Assembly: GCA_900546435.1 (NCBI GenBank)
Contig: URCQ01000001.1
Location: 171,512 to 235,511 of the forward strand
Direction: 5' to 3'
DNA from: an uncultured Pseudobutyrivibrio sp.
GTDB lineage: Bacteria > Bacillota > Clostridia > Lachnospirales > Lachnospiraceae
Length of the DNA stretch: 64,000 bases
In this document: piece by piece, positions 8,422 to 16,767 of the stretch
How the letters are laid out: each line of letters opens with the position of its first letter
Numbering within the stretch: the stretch's first letter is position 1
Notes under the pieces: model-generated
The model's input: only the letters and a program-made list of their open reading frames with translations
What the model was told of the DNA's origin: nothing
Database searches by the model: none
Program-made: the position numbers and the translations under genes

Positions 8422-11400
8422 ATGGGAAGATCAAAACAATCTATGGATGGTAATACAGCCGCAGCTCATGTAGCATATGCCTACACAGAAGTAGCTGGTA
8501 TCTATCCAATCACCCCTTCTAGTCCAATGGCTGATATGGTAGACCAGTGGTCTGCAGCTGGACAGAAGAACATTTTTGGAAGCACAGTTAAAGTAGTAGA
8601 AATGGAATCAGAAGCAGGTGCAGCAGGTACTGTACATGGTTCACTTGCAGCTGGTGCACTTACCACTACATTTACAGCTTCTCAGGGACTTTTACTTATG
8701 ATCCCTAACATGTACAAAATCGCTGGTGAGCAGTTGCCATGTGTATTTGATGTATCTGCTCGTACAGTATCATCACACGCACTGAACATCTTCGGTGATC
8801 ACAGTGATGTTTACGCTTGTCGTCAGACAGGTTTCGCAATGTTATGTGAAACAAATCCACAGGAAGTTATGGACTTAAGCCCAGTTGCACACTGTGCAGC
8901 ATTAGAGGGAAAGGTTCCATTCCTTAACTTCTTCGATGGTTTCCGTACATCTCATGAAATTCAGAAGATTGAAAAATGGGATTATGAAGATTTGAAAGAT
9001 ATGTGTCCAATGGATGCAGTAGACGAATTCAGAGCACATGCTTTGAATCCTAACCACCCAGCAGCTCGTGGTTCTCATGAAAATGGAGATATCTTCTTCC
9101 AGCATAGAGAAGCATGTAACACAGCTTATGATGAGTTGCCAGCAGTTGTAGAGAAGTACATGGACAAGGTAAATGAAAAACTTGGTACAAACTACGGCTT
9201 ATTCAACTACTATGGTGCTCCAGATGCAGAGCGTGTTATCGTAGCTATGGGATCTATCAATGACGTTGCTGAAGAAGTTATTGATTACTTGACAGCAGCA
9301 GGCGAGAAGGTTGGTCTTGTTAAGGTTCGTCTGTATCGTCCATGGTCTTCAGAAGCATTACTTAAGGTTATTCCTAAGACAGCTAAGAAGATTGCAGTTC
9401 TTGATAGAACAAAAGAGCCAGGATCTCTTGGTGAACCATTATACCTTGACGTTGCAACAACACTTCGTGAAGCAGGTCTTAACGATATCGTATTAGTTGG
9501 TGGACGTTATGGTCTTGGATCAAAGGATACTCCTCCTTCATCTGTATTTGCAGTATATAAGGAATTAGAGAAGGATGCTCCTAAGGATCGTTTCACAATT
9601 GGTATTGAAGATGATGTTACACATCTTAGCTTACCAGAAGTTAAGCCAGCTCCTATTACTTCTGCTCCTGGTACAAAGGAATGCAAGTTCTGGGGTCTTG
9701 GTGGAGATGGTACTGTAGGTGCAAACAAGAACTCTACAAAGATCATCGGTGATCATACAGACAAATATATCCAGGCATACTTCCAGTATGATTCTAAGAA
9801 GACTGGTGGTGTTACAATTTCTCACTTGAGATTTGGTGACAACCCAATCAGAAGCCCATACTACATCAACCAGGCTGATTTCGTTGCATGCCACAACCCT
9901 GCATATGTTATCCAGGGCATGAAGATGGTTCAGGACGTTAAGCCAGGTGGTGTATTTATGATCAACTGCCAGTGGTCAGATGAAGAATTAGGACATCATT
10001 TGAACGCTGAAGCTAAGAAGTATATTGCTGATAACAACATTCAGCTTTACACAATCAACGCTATCGATAAGGCTATCGAAATCGGAATGGGTAAGAGAAC
10101 AAACACAATCTTACAGTCAGCATTCTTTAAGTTAGCTGATGTTATGCCAATCGATGAAGCTGTTGAATTTATGAAACAGGCTGCTAAGAAGTCTTACAGC
10201 AAGAAGGGTGACGCAGTCGTAGAAATGAACTACAAGGCAATCGACGCTGGTGTTGATGCTGTACATAAGGTAGAAGTACCTGCATCTTGGTCAAATCCAG
10301 AAGCAGATGCTCCTAAGGCAGAGCGTACAGGACGTCCAGAAGTTGTTAAGCTTGTTAACGACTTGCTTGATCCTATCGCTAAGATGGATGGTGACAGCCT
10401 TCCAGTATCTGCATTTACAGAGTGCATCGATGGTCAGTTTGTAACAGGTGCTTCTGCATACGAGAAGCGTGGTACAGCTGTTATGGTTCCAGAATGGGAT
10501 GCAGAGAAGTGTATTCAGTGTAACAACTGTGCATTTGTATGTTCACATGCAACCATTCGTCCATTCTTACTGAGCGATGATGAAGTTAAGGCAGCACCTG
10601 CTAATATCAAGCTTGCTGATATGAAGCCTAAGGGTGGCGATTACAAGTATACAATGAGCGTATCTCCATTAGATTGTATGGGATGTGGCGAATGTATTAC
10701 TGTATGTCCTACAGCTGCAATTTCTATGGTTCCACAGGAATCACAGGCAGACGAGCAGCCGGTATTCAATTACTTAGTTGCTAACGTTGGTAAGAAGGAT
10801 GTTGGATTATCAGACATCACTCCTAAGGGATCACAGTTCAACCAGCCACTCCTTGAGTTCTCTGGTTCTTGTGCAGGATGTGCTGAGACATCTTACGCTA
10901 GATTGATTACACAGCTCTATGGTGAGCAGATGTTCATCTCTAACGCAACAGGATGTTCTTCTATCTGGGGTAACCCAGCAGCTACATCACCATACACAGT
11001 TAATAAGGACTCTAAGAAGGGACCAGCATGGTCTAACTCATTGTTCGAAGATAACGCTGAGCATGGTCTTGGTATGTACGTTGGACAGAAATATATCCGT
11101 GATATGGCTATCGAGTCAGCAAAGGCTTGCGCTACTAGCGATAAGGCTCCTGCAGAACTTAAGGCAGCATTTGATGCATTCATGGATACAGTAGATGATA
11201 CAAAGGCAAATACTCCTGCAACAGAAGCACTTGTAGTTGAACTTGAAAAAGCAGCAGCTGCAGGATGCCCAGATGCTAAGGAAGCACTTGCTAAGAAAGA
11301 TTACCTTGCTAAGAAGTCTGTATGGATCTTCGGTGGTGACGGTTGGGCATACGATATCGGATTCGGCGGATTGGATCACGTTCTTGCTTCTGGTGAGAAT

Positions 11401-11970
11401 GTTAACGTTATGGTATTCGATACAGAGATGTACTCTAACACAGGTGGACAGGCTTCTAAGGCTTCTAACATCGGTGAAGTATGTCAGTTCGCTGCAGCTG
11501 GTAAGGAAATCGGCAAGAAGTCTCTTGCAGAAATCGCTATGAGCTACGGTTATGTATACGTTGCACAGATCGCACTTGGTGCTAACCCAGCACAGGCTGT
11601 TAAGGCTATCGCAGAGGCTGAAGCTTACAACGGACCTTCACTTATTATCGGATATGCTCCATGTGAGTTGCACGGTATCGCTAAGGGTGGTATGAACCAC
11701 TGCCAGGATGAAATGAAGAAGGCAGTAGCTGCTGGTTACTGGAACCTGTTCTCATTTGACCCTGCTAAGAAGGCAGAAGGAAAGAATCCATTCACATTGA
11801 CCTCTAAGGCCGGAGATGGTTCTTACCAAGACTTCTTGAACAACGAGGCTCGTTATACTCGTCTGATCAAGCCGTTCCCAGAACGTGCTGAAAGACTTTT
11901 CGCTAAGTCAGAAGAGGCTGCTAAGGAACGTTTCGATCACTTACAGAAGTTAGTTGATCTTTACAGCTAA
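8422..11970 (+). CDS. nifJ: Pyruvate:ferredoxin (flavodoxin) oxidoreductase
   Basis: The 1182-residue homodimeric enzyme oxidises pyruvate to acetyl-CoA and CO2 and reduces ferredoxin, the central pyruvate step in clostridial fermentation. The N-terminal domains carry the YPITPSSPMAD pyrimidine-binding signature. Two ferredoxin-type 4Fe-4S motifs follow: CIQCNNCAFVC from Cys697 and CMGCGECITVC near residue 752. The C-terminal thiamine diphosphate domain begins with GSCAGCAETSYARL, which ligates the third cluster, and contains the GDGWAYDIG metal/TPP motif. Codon choice is strongly biased, consistent with high expression. A strong AGGAGG precedes the ATG, with its own promoter and terminator, so it is monocistronic. 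Confidence 0.98.
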   Translation: MGRSKQSMDGNTAAAHVAYAYTEVAGIYPITPSSPMADMVDQWSAAGQKNIFGSTVKVVEMESEAGAAGTVHGSLAAGALTTTFTASQGLLLMIPNMYKIAGEQLPCVFDVSARTVSSHALNIFGDHSDVYACRQTGFAMLCETNPQEVMDLSPVAHCAALEGKVPFLNFFDGFRTSHEIQKIEKWDYEDLKDMCPMDAVDEFRAHALNPNHPAARGSHENGDIFFQHREACNTAYDELPAVVEKYMDKVNEKLGTNYGLFNYYGAPDAERVIVAMGSINDVAEEVIDYLTAAGEKVGLVKVRLYRPWSSEALLKVIPKTAKKIAVLDRTKEPGSLGEPLYLDVATTLREAGLNDIVLVGGRYGLGSKDTPPSSVFAVYKELEKDAPKDRFTIGIEDDVTHLSLPEVKPAPITSAPGTKECKFWGLGGDGTVGANKNSTKIIGDHTDKYIQAYFQYDSKKTGGVTISHLRFGDNPIRSPYYINQADFVACHNPAYVIQGMKMVQDVKPGGVFMINCQWSDEELGHHLNAEAKKYIADNNIQLYTINAIDKAIEIGMGKRTNTILQSAFFKLADVMPIDEAVEFMKQAAKKSYSKKGDAVVEMNYKAIDAGVDAVHKVEVPASWSNPEADAPKAERTGRPEVVKLVNDLLDPIAKMDGDSLPVSAFTECIDGQFVTGASAYEKRGTAVMVPEWDAEKCIQCNNCAFVCSHATIRPFLLSDDEVKAAPANIKLADMKPKGGDYKYTMSVSPLDCMGCGECITVCPTAAISMVPQESQADEQPVFNYLVANVGKKDVGLSDITPKGSQFNQPLLEFSGSCAGCAETSYARLITQLYGEQMFISNATGCSSIWGNPAATSPYTVNKDSKKGPAWSNSLFEDNAEHGLGMYVGQKYIRDMAIESAKACATSDKAPAELKAAFDAFMDTVDDTKANTPATEALVVELEKAAAAGCPDAKEALAKKDYLAKKSVWIFGGDGWAYDIGFGGLDHVLASGENVNVMVFDTEMYSNTGGQASKASNIGEVCQFAAAGKEIGKKSLAEIAMSYGYVYVAQIALGANPAQAVKAIAEAEAYNGPSLIIGYAPCELHGIAKGGMNHCQDEMKKAVAAGYWNLFSFDPAKKAEGKNPFTLTSKAGDGSYQDFLNNEARYTRLIKPFPERAERLFAKSEEAAKERFDHLQKLVDLYS

Positions 11971-12003
11971 AAAATAGAGACGTTAATCGTTTCAAAATAA
12001 TAA

Positions 12004-12040
12004 ATCCCGTCGAGGTGTAATACTTCGGCGGGATTTTTTT
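12004..12040 (+). terminator. Rho-independent terminator after nifJ
   Basis: ATCCCGTCGA pairs with TTCGGCGGGAT (one G-U pair), followed by seven T. It ends immediately before the first palindromic element. Confidence 0.85.
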
Positions 12041-12613
12041 AGGGTCGTTCCTTTTGCTACAAGGAGTGTCCCTATTGGCACATGGGAAGGCTGACGCAAA
12101 GCAGCAGGACGGGCAGTAAGCAGCATGCTAGGGAGAGACTTTGGAGCAGGTTAGGTGAGTCTCTTTGTGAGAGCTTTTCTTTTTATAAAATGTCCTTTGC
12201 ACAGCTTCGACTGACGTCAGGATGTGTCCACCGCTGACAGATATTCAGGGCGCCACTTATAAGAGATGCTAAGGACTTGGACGGCTTTTTCAAAGGTTCG
12301 TGGCAACCGGCGCAAACGAACATCCATGTGCGGTTGCGCCTCTCGGGTACATCCTTGTACCCGAGTTGCCTCAGTATTTACAAGTCCTAAGCATCTCTAA
12401 TTCGTTTTGCATTCATATCTGTCAGAGGTGAACATCATCCAAGACGGTTGTCGAACTTTGCAAAGACATTTTTAATCCAAAAAAGAAAAAATCACAAAAG
12501 AGACTCCATGTTCTGCGACAGTCTCTCCCTAGCATGCTGCTTACTGCCCGTCCTGCTGCTTTGCGTCAGCCATGTGCCAAAGGGACACTCCTTGTGGCAA
12601 AAGGAACGTCTCT
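12041..12613 (+). repeat. Long palindromic non-coding element, copy 1
   Basis: The whole 573-bp stretch is self-complementary end to end. A perfect 52-bp inverted repeat lies at 12089-12140 and 12520-12571. Outside it, 12041-12088 pairs imperfectly with 12572-12613; inside it, 12141-12194 pairs imperfectly with 12466-12519. The centre is the structured core described separately. No ORF inside has a ribosome binding site or recognisable product. Its tips carry the short repeat also seen at 16768-16826. The element sits between the nifJ terminator and the promoter of the next gene, so it could be an independent transcript or a transposed non-autonomous element. Confidence 0.85.
12195..12465 (+). 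ncRNA. Candidate large structured RNA core, copy 1
   Basis: About 271 nt with a series of helices shared with the second copy. Pairs seen: CTTTGCA 12195-12201 with TGCAAAG 12459-12465; 12209-12218 with 12443-12452; GGATG 12220-12224 with CATCC 12436-12440; CACC 12229-12232 with GGTG 12427-12430; CTGACAGATAT 12234-12244 with 12415-12425; an 18-bp helix 12262-12279 with 12381-12398 containing one A-A mismatch. A terminal junction is closed by GGCAAC 12302-12307 and GTTGCC 12365-12370. It holds two hairpins, GGCGCAA/TTGCGCC (12309-12315, 12334-12340) and CTCGGGTACA/TGTACCCGAG (12342-12351, 12356-12365). A conserved G-U pair on the plus strand favours this strand as the RNA. I do not recognise the family. 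Confidence 0.65.
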
Positions 12614-12639
12614 GCAACCAAACTACCATATTTAGTGTG

Positions 12640-12668
12640 TTTACAAAGATGTCCGGCAATGATAAAAT
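12640..12668 (+). promoter_or_regulatory. Promoter of coiled-coil membrane protein gene
   Basis: TTTACA at 12640-12645 and TAAAAT at 12663-12668 with a 17-bp spacer, just beyond the right tip of the palindromic element. Confidence 0.65.
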
Positions 12669-12698
12669 AATCTTTAGATTAAAGAAGGGATATGTATC

Positions 12699-13328
12699 AT
12701 GGAAGAGATTAAGGTACAAAATCAGATGGACGAGATGTTTGAGGAACCGAGCGGTGAAGATATGCTCCTTGCTCAGATTGATGCATTTCGAGATAAGGCA
12801 AAACAATTACAGACTTTGATTAGTGCGAAAGAGCGTAAGGTCAAAGAATTAGAGGCAATGGTGCGCGCAAAAGAAGAGCGCAACAGCCAGTTGCAGGAAG
12901 AACTTGCGAAGAAGCAGGCAGAAGCGGATGGCATTGCAGCAGATGTGGAGACACAGGTAGACCGTATGATGCAGACATTGCGTGGCAGTGTGGATGATTT
13001 GGAAGAACGTATTCAGCAGCAAGTGGCAGATAACCAGGAAAAGGCAGCTGTGCAGACACAGGCAGTGAAAGATACTTTAGAAGATATGACGTCTGGTCTG
13101 GATGCAATTAAGGGTGAGTTATCAGAAAAAGTACATTCTGAGAATGTTTTGCAATACCGCAATATTCAGGATCTTTTAAAAGAGTTGGATAATCGTGAAG
13201 AAGCAGCCAAAAAGAGTGAGGAAGAATTTTCCGTAGTGAAGAAACGCATCACAATGGTGACGGTTGTTTCTGTGATTAATGTGATTGCAGTGGTGACACT
13301 TATTCTTGCAACATTTGGCATTATTTAA
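12699..13328 (+). CDS. Coiled-coil protein with C-terminal membrane anchor, unknown function
   Basis: The 209-residue product is not recognised as a named family. Residues about 20-75 are rich in E, K, Q and A in heptad-like order and predict a coiled coil, with a second helical stretch at about 80-180. Residues about 186-208 (TMVTVVSVINVIAVVTLILATFGII region, cited here in part) form one hydrophobic segment at the very C-terminus. This suggests a tail-anchored protein with a cytoplasmic coiled coil. GAAGGG before the ATG at 12699 is the ribosome binding site. It has its own promoter and terminator and lies between the two palindromic elements. Confidence 0.75.
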   Translation: MEEIKVQNQMDEMFEEPSGEDMLLAQIDAFRDKAKQLQTLISAKERKVKELEAMVRAKEERNSQLQEELAKKQAEADGIAADVETQVDRMMQTLRGSVDDLEERIQQQVADNQEKAAVQTQAVKDTLEDMTSGLDAIKGELSEKVHSENVLQYRNIQDLLKELDNREEAAKKSEEEFSVVKKRITMVTVVSVINVIAVVTLILATFGII

Positions 13329-13356
13329 TATCATACATAGTATCAATAGACAGAGT

Positions 13357-13384
13357 AGGGCTTCTTTTTAGGAGCCCTTTTTGA
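13357..13384 (+). terminator. Terminator after coiled-coil protein gene
   Basis: GGGCTTCT pairs with AGGAGCCC (one G-U) around a TTTT loop, followed by TTTTTG. Confidence 0.8.
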
Positions 13385-13407
13385 AACGAAAAGAAAGGAT
13401 ATGGAGC

Positions 13408-15054
13408 ATGCAGGAAAAGACAGTTTGGGTTGTGGGACATAAGAATCCGGATACCGATTCCATATGTGCAGCCATTGCTTATGCATATCTTAAAAATGCA
13501 ACAGAAGAAGGAACGGTTTTTGTACCAAAGAGAGCCGGAAATATCAATAATGAAACACGTTATGTGTTGCAACGCTTTGACGTGAAGGAACCGGAGATGA
13601 TTTCCTATGTGGGAGCGCAGATTAAAGATATTGACTATCGTCATACGGATGGCGTGAGTGGTCATTATTCTTTGAAAAAAGCATGGGAATTGATGCGCAA
13701 ATTGGATGTTGTAACGCTTCCGGTTGTGGATGTAAACAAACGACTAGAAGGGGTGATTGTCAATGGAGATATTGCCTATTCGTATATGGATATCTTGGAT
13801 AACCGTATTTTAGGGCAAGCCAAGACCCAGTATCGCAATATCATTGAGACGATTCAGGGAACGATGGTGACAGGTAATTATCATGCCCATTTTACAAAAG
13901 GAAAAGTTGTGGTTGCTTCTGGTAACCGCGAGACATTGCGCGAAGAAGTGGAAGACGACGATCTTGTGATTACAGGCAATATTAAGGAAAGACAGCTGAT
14001 TGCCATTGAACAGAATGCCAGCTGCGTGATTGTTTGTGGAAAGACAAAGGTAGATCCGGAAGTGGTAGAAGAGGCAAAGAAAAAAGAATGCGTTTTGATT
14101 ACTACGAATTATGACAGTTTTACAACAGCGCGTTTGATTCATCAGAGTATGCCAATTCGTCATTTTATGACAAAAGAAAATATTATTACATTTGAACCAG
14201 ATGACTACGTGGATGATGTAAAAGAAACGATGTCCAAAATTCGTCATCGAGATTTCCCGATTCTGGATGAACAGCGTCGGCTTGTGGGAATGATGTCACG
14301 CCGTCATTTGCTGAATATGAAGAAAAAACAGCTGATTCTTGTGGATCACAATGAAAAAACACAGGCTGTAGATGGAATTGATCAGGCAGATATTTTGGAA
14401 ATTATTGATCACCATCGTCTGGGTAGTCTGGAAACAATCACACCGATTTTCTTCCGTAACCAACCACTGGGATGTACGGCAACCATTATTTATCAGATGT
14501 ATGAAGAAAAGGGAATCGAAATCAATGAACAGATTGCTGGTCTTTTGTGTGCGGCAATTATTTCCGATACGTTAATGTTCCGCTCTCCAACTTGTACAGC
14601 AGTAGATAAAGCTGTAGCAGAGAAGTTAGCAGCTATTGCGGGAGTCTGGGTGGACGATTTGGCAACAGCTATGTTTGAGGCTGGGTCGAATTTTAAAGAA
14701 AAGACGACAGAAGAGATCTTCTATCAGGATTTCAAGGTTTTTGTATCGGATGATACGACCTTTGGTGTAGCACAGGTGAGTGCAGTTAGCCGCAAGCAGC
14801 TAAATTCCATCAAGCCGGAATTGCAGACGTATATGGAAAAGGTATTGGCAGAAAAAGGCTTAAAAATGGTTTTTGTTATGCTTACAGATATCTTTAAGGA
14901 AGAAACAGAGCTTATTTATGCCGGAGGTATGGCAAAAGGTGTGGTGGAACAGGCGTTCCATGTGACAGAAACAGACGGAGGATTTATGCTTTCAAATGTT
15001 GTGTCACGTAAAAAACAATTGATTCCACCGATGATGCAGGCAATGCAGGCATAA
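13408..15054 (+). CDS. ppaC: Manganese-dependent inorganic pyrophosphatase with CBS/DRTGG domains
   Basis: The 548-residue protein is a family II (DHH) pyrophosphatase with a regulatory insert. The catalytic DHH domain begins with GHKNPDTDSI near residue 10. A first CBS repeat (about 70-120), a DRTGG-like domain (about 125-240) and a second CBS repeat (about 250-310) interrupt it. The DHH part resumes with VDHNEK and DHHRLGS, and the C-terminal DHHA2-type domain ends the protein. CBS domains in this family bind adenine nucleotides that modulate pyrophosphate hydrolysis. An in-frame TTG at 13381 is possible, but the ATG at 13408 has AAAGGA and GGAG upstream. The flavin reductase gene follows after 30 bp. 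Confidence 0.9.
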   Translation: MQEKTVWVVGHKNPDTDSICAAIAYAYLKNATEEGTVFVPKRAGNINNETRYVLQRFDVKEPEMISYVGAQIKDIDYRHTDGVSGHYSLKKAWELMRKLDVVTLPVVDVNKRLEGVIVNGDIAYSYMDILDNRILGQAKTQYRNIIETIQGTMVTGNYHAHFTKGKVVVASGNRETLREEVEDDDLVITGNIKERQLIAIEQNASCVIVCGKTKVDPEVVEEAKKKECVLITTNYDSFTTARLIHQSMPIRHFMTKENIITFEPDDYVDDVKETMSKIRHRDFPILDEQRRLVGMMSRRHLLNMKKKQLILVDHNEKTQAVDGIDQADILEIIDHHRLGSLETITPIFFRNQPLGCTATIIYQMYEEKGIEINEQIAGLLCAAIISDTLMFRSPTCTAVDKAVAEKLAAIAGVWVDDLATAMFEAGSNFKEKTTEEIFYQDFKVFVSDDTTFGVAQVSAVSRKQLNSIKPELQTYMEKVLAEKGLKMVFVMLTDIFKEETELIYAGGMAKGVVEQAFHVTETDGGFMLSNVVSRKKQLIPPMMQAMQA

Positions 15055-15084
15055 AGTCTAGAAATATGAAAGAGGAGAACAAGA

Positions 15085-15648
15085 ATGGCAAAACAGAGTT
15101 GGAAACCGGGAAATATGGTGTATCCGTTGCCAGCCGTTATGGTGTCAGTGCGAGATCAAAAAGGTCAGGATAATATTATTACCGTTGCATGGACAGGTAC
15201 GATTTGCACGAATCCACCAATGGCATACATATCCGTGCGACCGGAACGTTATTCTTACCAGATGTTGAAAGAATCAAAGGAATTTGTGATCAATCTGACG
15301 ACAAAGGATTTGGCATGGGCGACAGATTATTGTGGCGTGACATCAGGAAAAGATGTAGATAAATTTGCGAAATGCCACCTCACAAAAGAAGAAGCAGATG
15401 AAGTAAATGTGGCTATGATTGCAGAAAGTCCGGTAAATATAGAATGCAAGGTGCGTGATATCCGGGAACTGGGATCACATCACATGTTCTTAGCAGATGT
15501 TGTTGCGGTACATGCAGATGAAGCTTATATGGATGAGACAGGCAGATTTTGTCTGGATCAGGCAGAACCAATCGCCTATTCCCATGGCACTTATTATAGC
15601 CTGGGAGAAAAGTTAGGAACCTTTGGATATTCCATCAAGAAAAAATAG
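15085..15648 (+). CDS. Flavin reductase family protein (FMN-binding split barrel)
   Basis: The 187-residue product matches the flavin reductase-like split-barrel family: early YPLPAVMVSVRD, then NIITVAWTGTICTNPP, and ISVRPERYSY followed by FVINL. In anaerobes such proteins are usually FMN-binding flavoproteins of undefined redox role. AAAGAGGAG precedes the ATG. It is 30 bp downstream of the pyrophosphatase gene and probably cotranscribed with it; a terminator formed by the tip of the second palindromic element follows immediately. Confidence 0.85.
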   Translation: MAKQSWKPGNMVYPLPAVMVSVRDQKGQDNIITVAWTGTICTNPPMAYISVRPERYSYQMLKESKEFVINLTTKDLAWATDYCGVTSGKDVDKFAKCHLTKEEADEVNVAMIAESPVNIECKVRDIRELGSHHMFLADVVAVHADEAYMDETGRFCLDQAEPIAYSHGTYYSLGEKLGTFGYSIKKK

Positions 15649-15658
15649 TGTGTCATAA

Positions 15659-15698
15659 GGGCGTTCCCGCTATTGCAGGGAGCGTTCTTTTTTTTTTA
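15659..15698 (+). terminator. Terminator of flavin reductase gene, formed by left tip of element 2
   Basis: GGGCGTTCCCGC pairs with GCAGGGAGCGTTC (G-U pairs and one bulge) around TATT, followed by ten T. Confidence 0.8.
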
Positions 15699-15799
15699 AA
15701 ACAAACACCAAGCGCAAACAAGGTAGCCACAGAAACGCACGAAAAAATTGGAGTACGATTCGTCGTGTCTCCTGAAGACAGTGCTTTTTTAAGAACTGT

Positions 15800-16073
15800 C
15801 TTTGCACAGCTTCGACTGCCGCCAGAATGTGTCCGCCTGTGGCAGATATGCAGGACAAGCCTCATAAGAGATTCTAGGGACTCGCCTTTTGGCATACATT
15901 TTATTGGTGGCAACCGGCGTAAACGAACATCCATGTGCGGTTACGCCTCTCGGGCACGTCCATGTGCCCTCGTTGCCGGTTGCGAAGCGAGTCCCAAGAA
16001 TCTCTAATTTGTCTTGTATTTATATCTGCTCGCAGGCGAACATCATTCCAGGCGGTTGTCTAACTTTGCAAAG
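15800..16073 (+). ncRNA. Candidate large structured RNA core, copy 2
   Basis: About 274 nt, aligned throughout with the core at 12195-12465. Equivalent helices: CTTTGCA 15800-15806 with TGCAAAG 16067-16073; 15814-15823 with 16051-16060; GAATG 15825-15829 with CATTC 16044-16048; CGCC 15834-15837 with GGCG 16035-16038; GCAGATAT 15842-15849 with 16022-16029; 15867-15885 with 15987-16005, again with one A-A mismatch; GGCAAC/GTTGCC at 15909-15914 and 15972-15977; GGCGTAA/TTACGCC at 15916-15922 and 15941-15947; GGGCAC/GTGCCC at 15952-15957 and 15964-15969. The 18-nt loop ACGAACATCCATGTGCGG is identical in both copies. No match to tmRNA, RNase P, 6S, SRP RNA or a group II intron was seen. Confidence 0.65.
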
Positions 16074-16179
16074 ATTGTTTTGTTATAAAAAAGCACTGCC
16101 TTCATCGAGACACAGAATCTTACGACTTTTTTCGTGTGTTTCTGTGGCAGCCTTGTGGGCGTGTAGATTTACCTGCAAA

Positions 16180-16213
16180 TAAAAAAGGCGCCCCTGCAAT
16201 AGCGGGAACGCCC
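16180..16213 (-). terminator. Terminator of DUF4364 gene, formed by right tip of element 2
   Basis: Read on the minus strand, GGGCGTTCCCGC and GCAGGGGCGCC form a stem around TATT, followed by TTTTTTATTT. It mirrors the terminator at 15659-15698. Confidence 0.75.
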
Positions 16214-16221
16214 TTATAATG

Positions 16222-16737
16222 CTACTGGATGAGTGTGTCCATCAGACTCATATAAACGTCTTCGTGTCGTACTTTCCAGTTGGTGCAAATGGTTTCAGCC
16301 TGTTCGCTGGTGGAGGCATGCAAAGATAAATCCAGCATGGTGTGTCCATTTTGCGTAAATTTGCAATGGACGATGTAACCGCCGCCCGTTGCAACATCAT
16401 AGTTGGCTGTTAACGCATTTTCATTTTTGATTTCAAACTTGTGATGTGTCAGATATTCTACCATATCAGCTTCAATAGCGGAACTGACTTTATCACGCAT
16501 GAGAGATAACGTTTGCATCCCTTCATCGGTGAGAGCATACATCGTATTATTGTGCGACTGGTTAACAGTCACAAGGTGTGCTTCTTCTAAGTCGCTGATT
16601 ACCTGTTGAATGGTAAAATAGTCGGTATATTCTTTATCCAGATAAAACTGAACAATCTGTGCATTGCTCAATGGAAAATCCACCTTAGAGAGAAGAAGCA
16701 GCACTGAAATTTTGTAGATCATATTAGGCTCGGCCAT
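16222..16737 (-). CDS. DUF4364 family protein, predicted transcriptional regulator
   Basis: The 171-residue product starts MAEPNMIYKISVLLLLSKVDFPLS and has a winged-helix-like N-terminal half (IVQFYLDK, YFTIQQVISDLEEAHLV, ALTDEGMQTL), as in the Firmicutes DUF4364 family. That architecture suggests DNA binding but no target is known. The start at 16737 is chosen because AAGGAGAA lies just upstream. A longer reading frame to 16827 would translate the short repeat at 16768-16826 and is rejected. It lies downstream of the malic enzyme gene on the same strand. Confidence 0.8.
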   Translation of the reverse strand: MAEPNMIYKISVLLLLSKVDFPLSNAQIVQFYLDKEYTDYFTIQQVISDLEEAHLVTVNQSHNNTMYALTDEGMQTLSLMRDKVSSAIEADMVEYLTHHKFEIKNENALTANYDVATGGGYIVHCKFTQNGHTMLDLSLHASTSEQAETICTNWKVRHEDVYMSLMDTLIQ

Positions 16738-16767
16738 AAAATTCTCCTTTCTTTTTGTAAAGCCACG

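Larger units (their letters stand above)
15655..16217 (+). repeat. Long palindromic non-coding element, copy 2
   Basis: This 563-bp stretch has a perfect 26-bp terminal inverted repeat (15655-15680 with 16192-16217). A second paired tier is CCACAGAAACGCACGAAAAAA at 15727-15747 with 16127-16147 (one mismatch), and 15752-15790 pairs imperfectly with 16087-16124. The centre is a structured core homologous to copy 1 and in the same orientation. The arm sequences are unrelated to those of copy 1, although each copy is self-complementary. Total length is nearly the same in both. It lies between convergent genes and contains no supported ORF. Confidence 0.85.

Noticed and set aside
12195..12465. Group II intron, retron, tmRNA, RNase P or omega-type guide RNA
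   Set aside because: No domain V signature, no reverse transcriptase, no tRNA-like ends, no RNase P conserved blocks, and no IscB/TnpB-type gene nearby.
15648..16182. Several open reading frames inside element 2 and similar ones inside element 1 (12448-12819)
   Set aside because: No ribosome binding sites, unlike composition, frames on both strands at once, and the DNA is explained by paired RNA-like structure.
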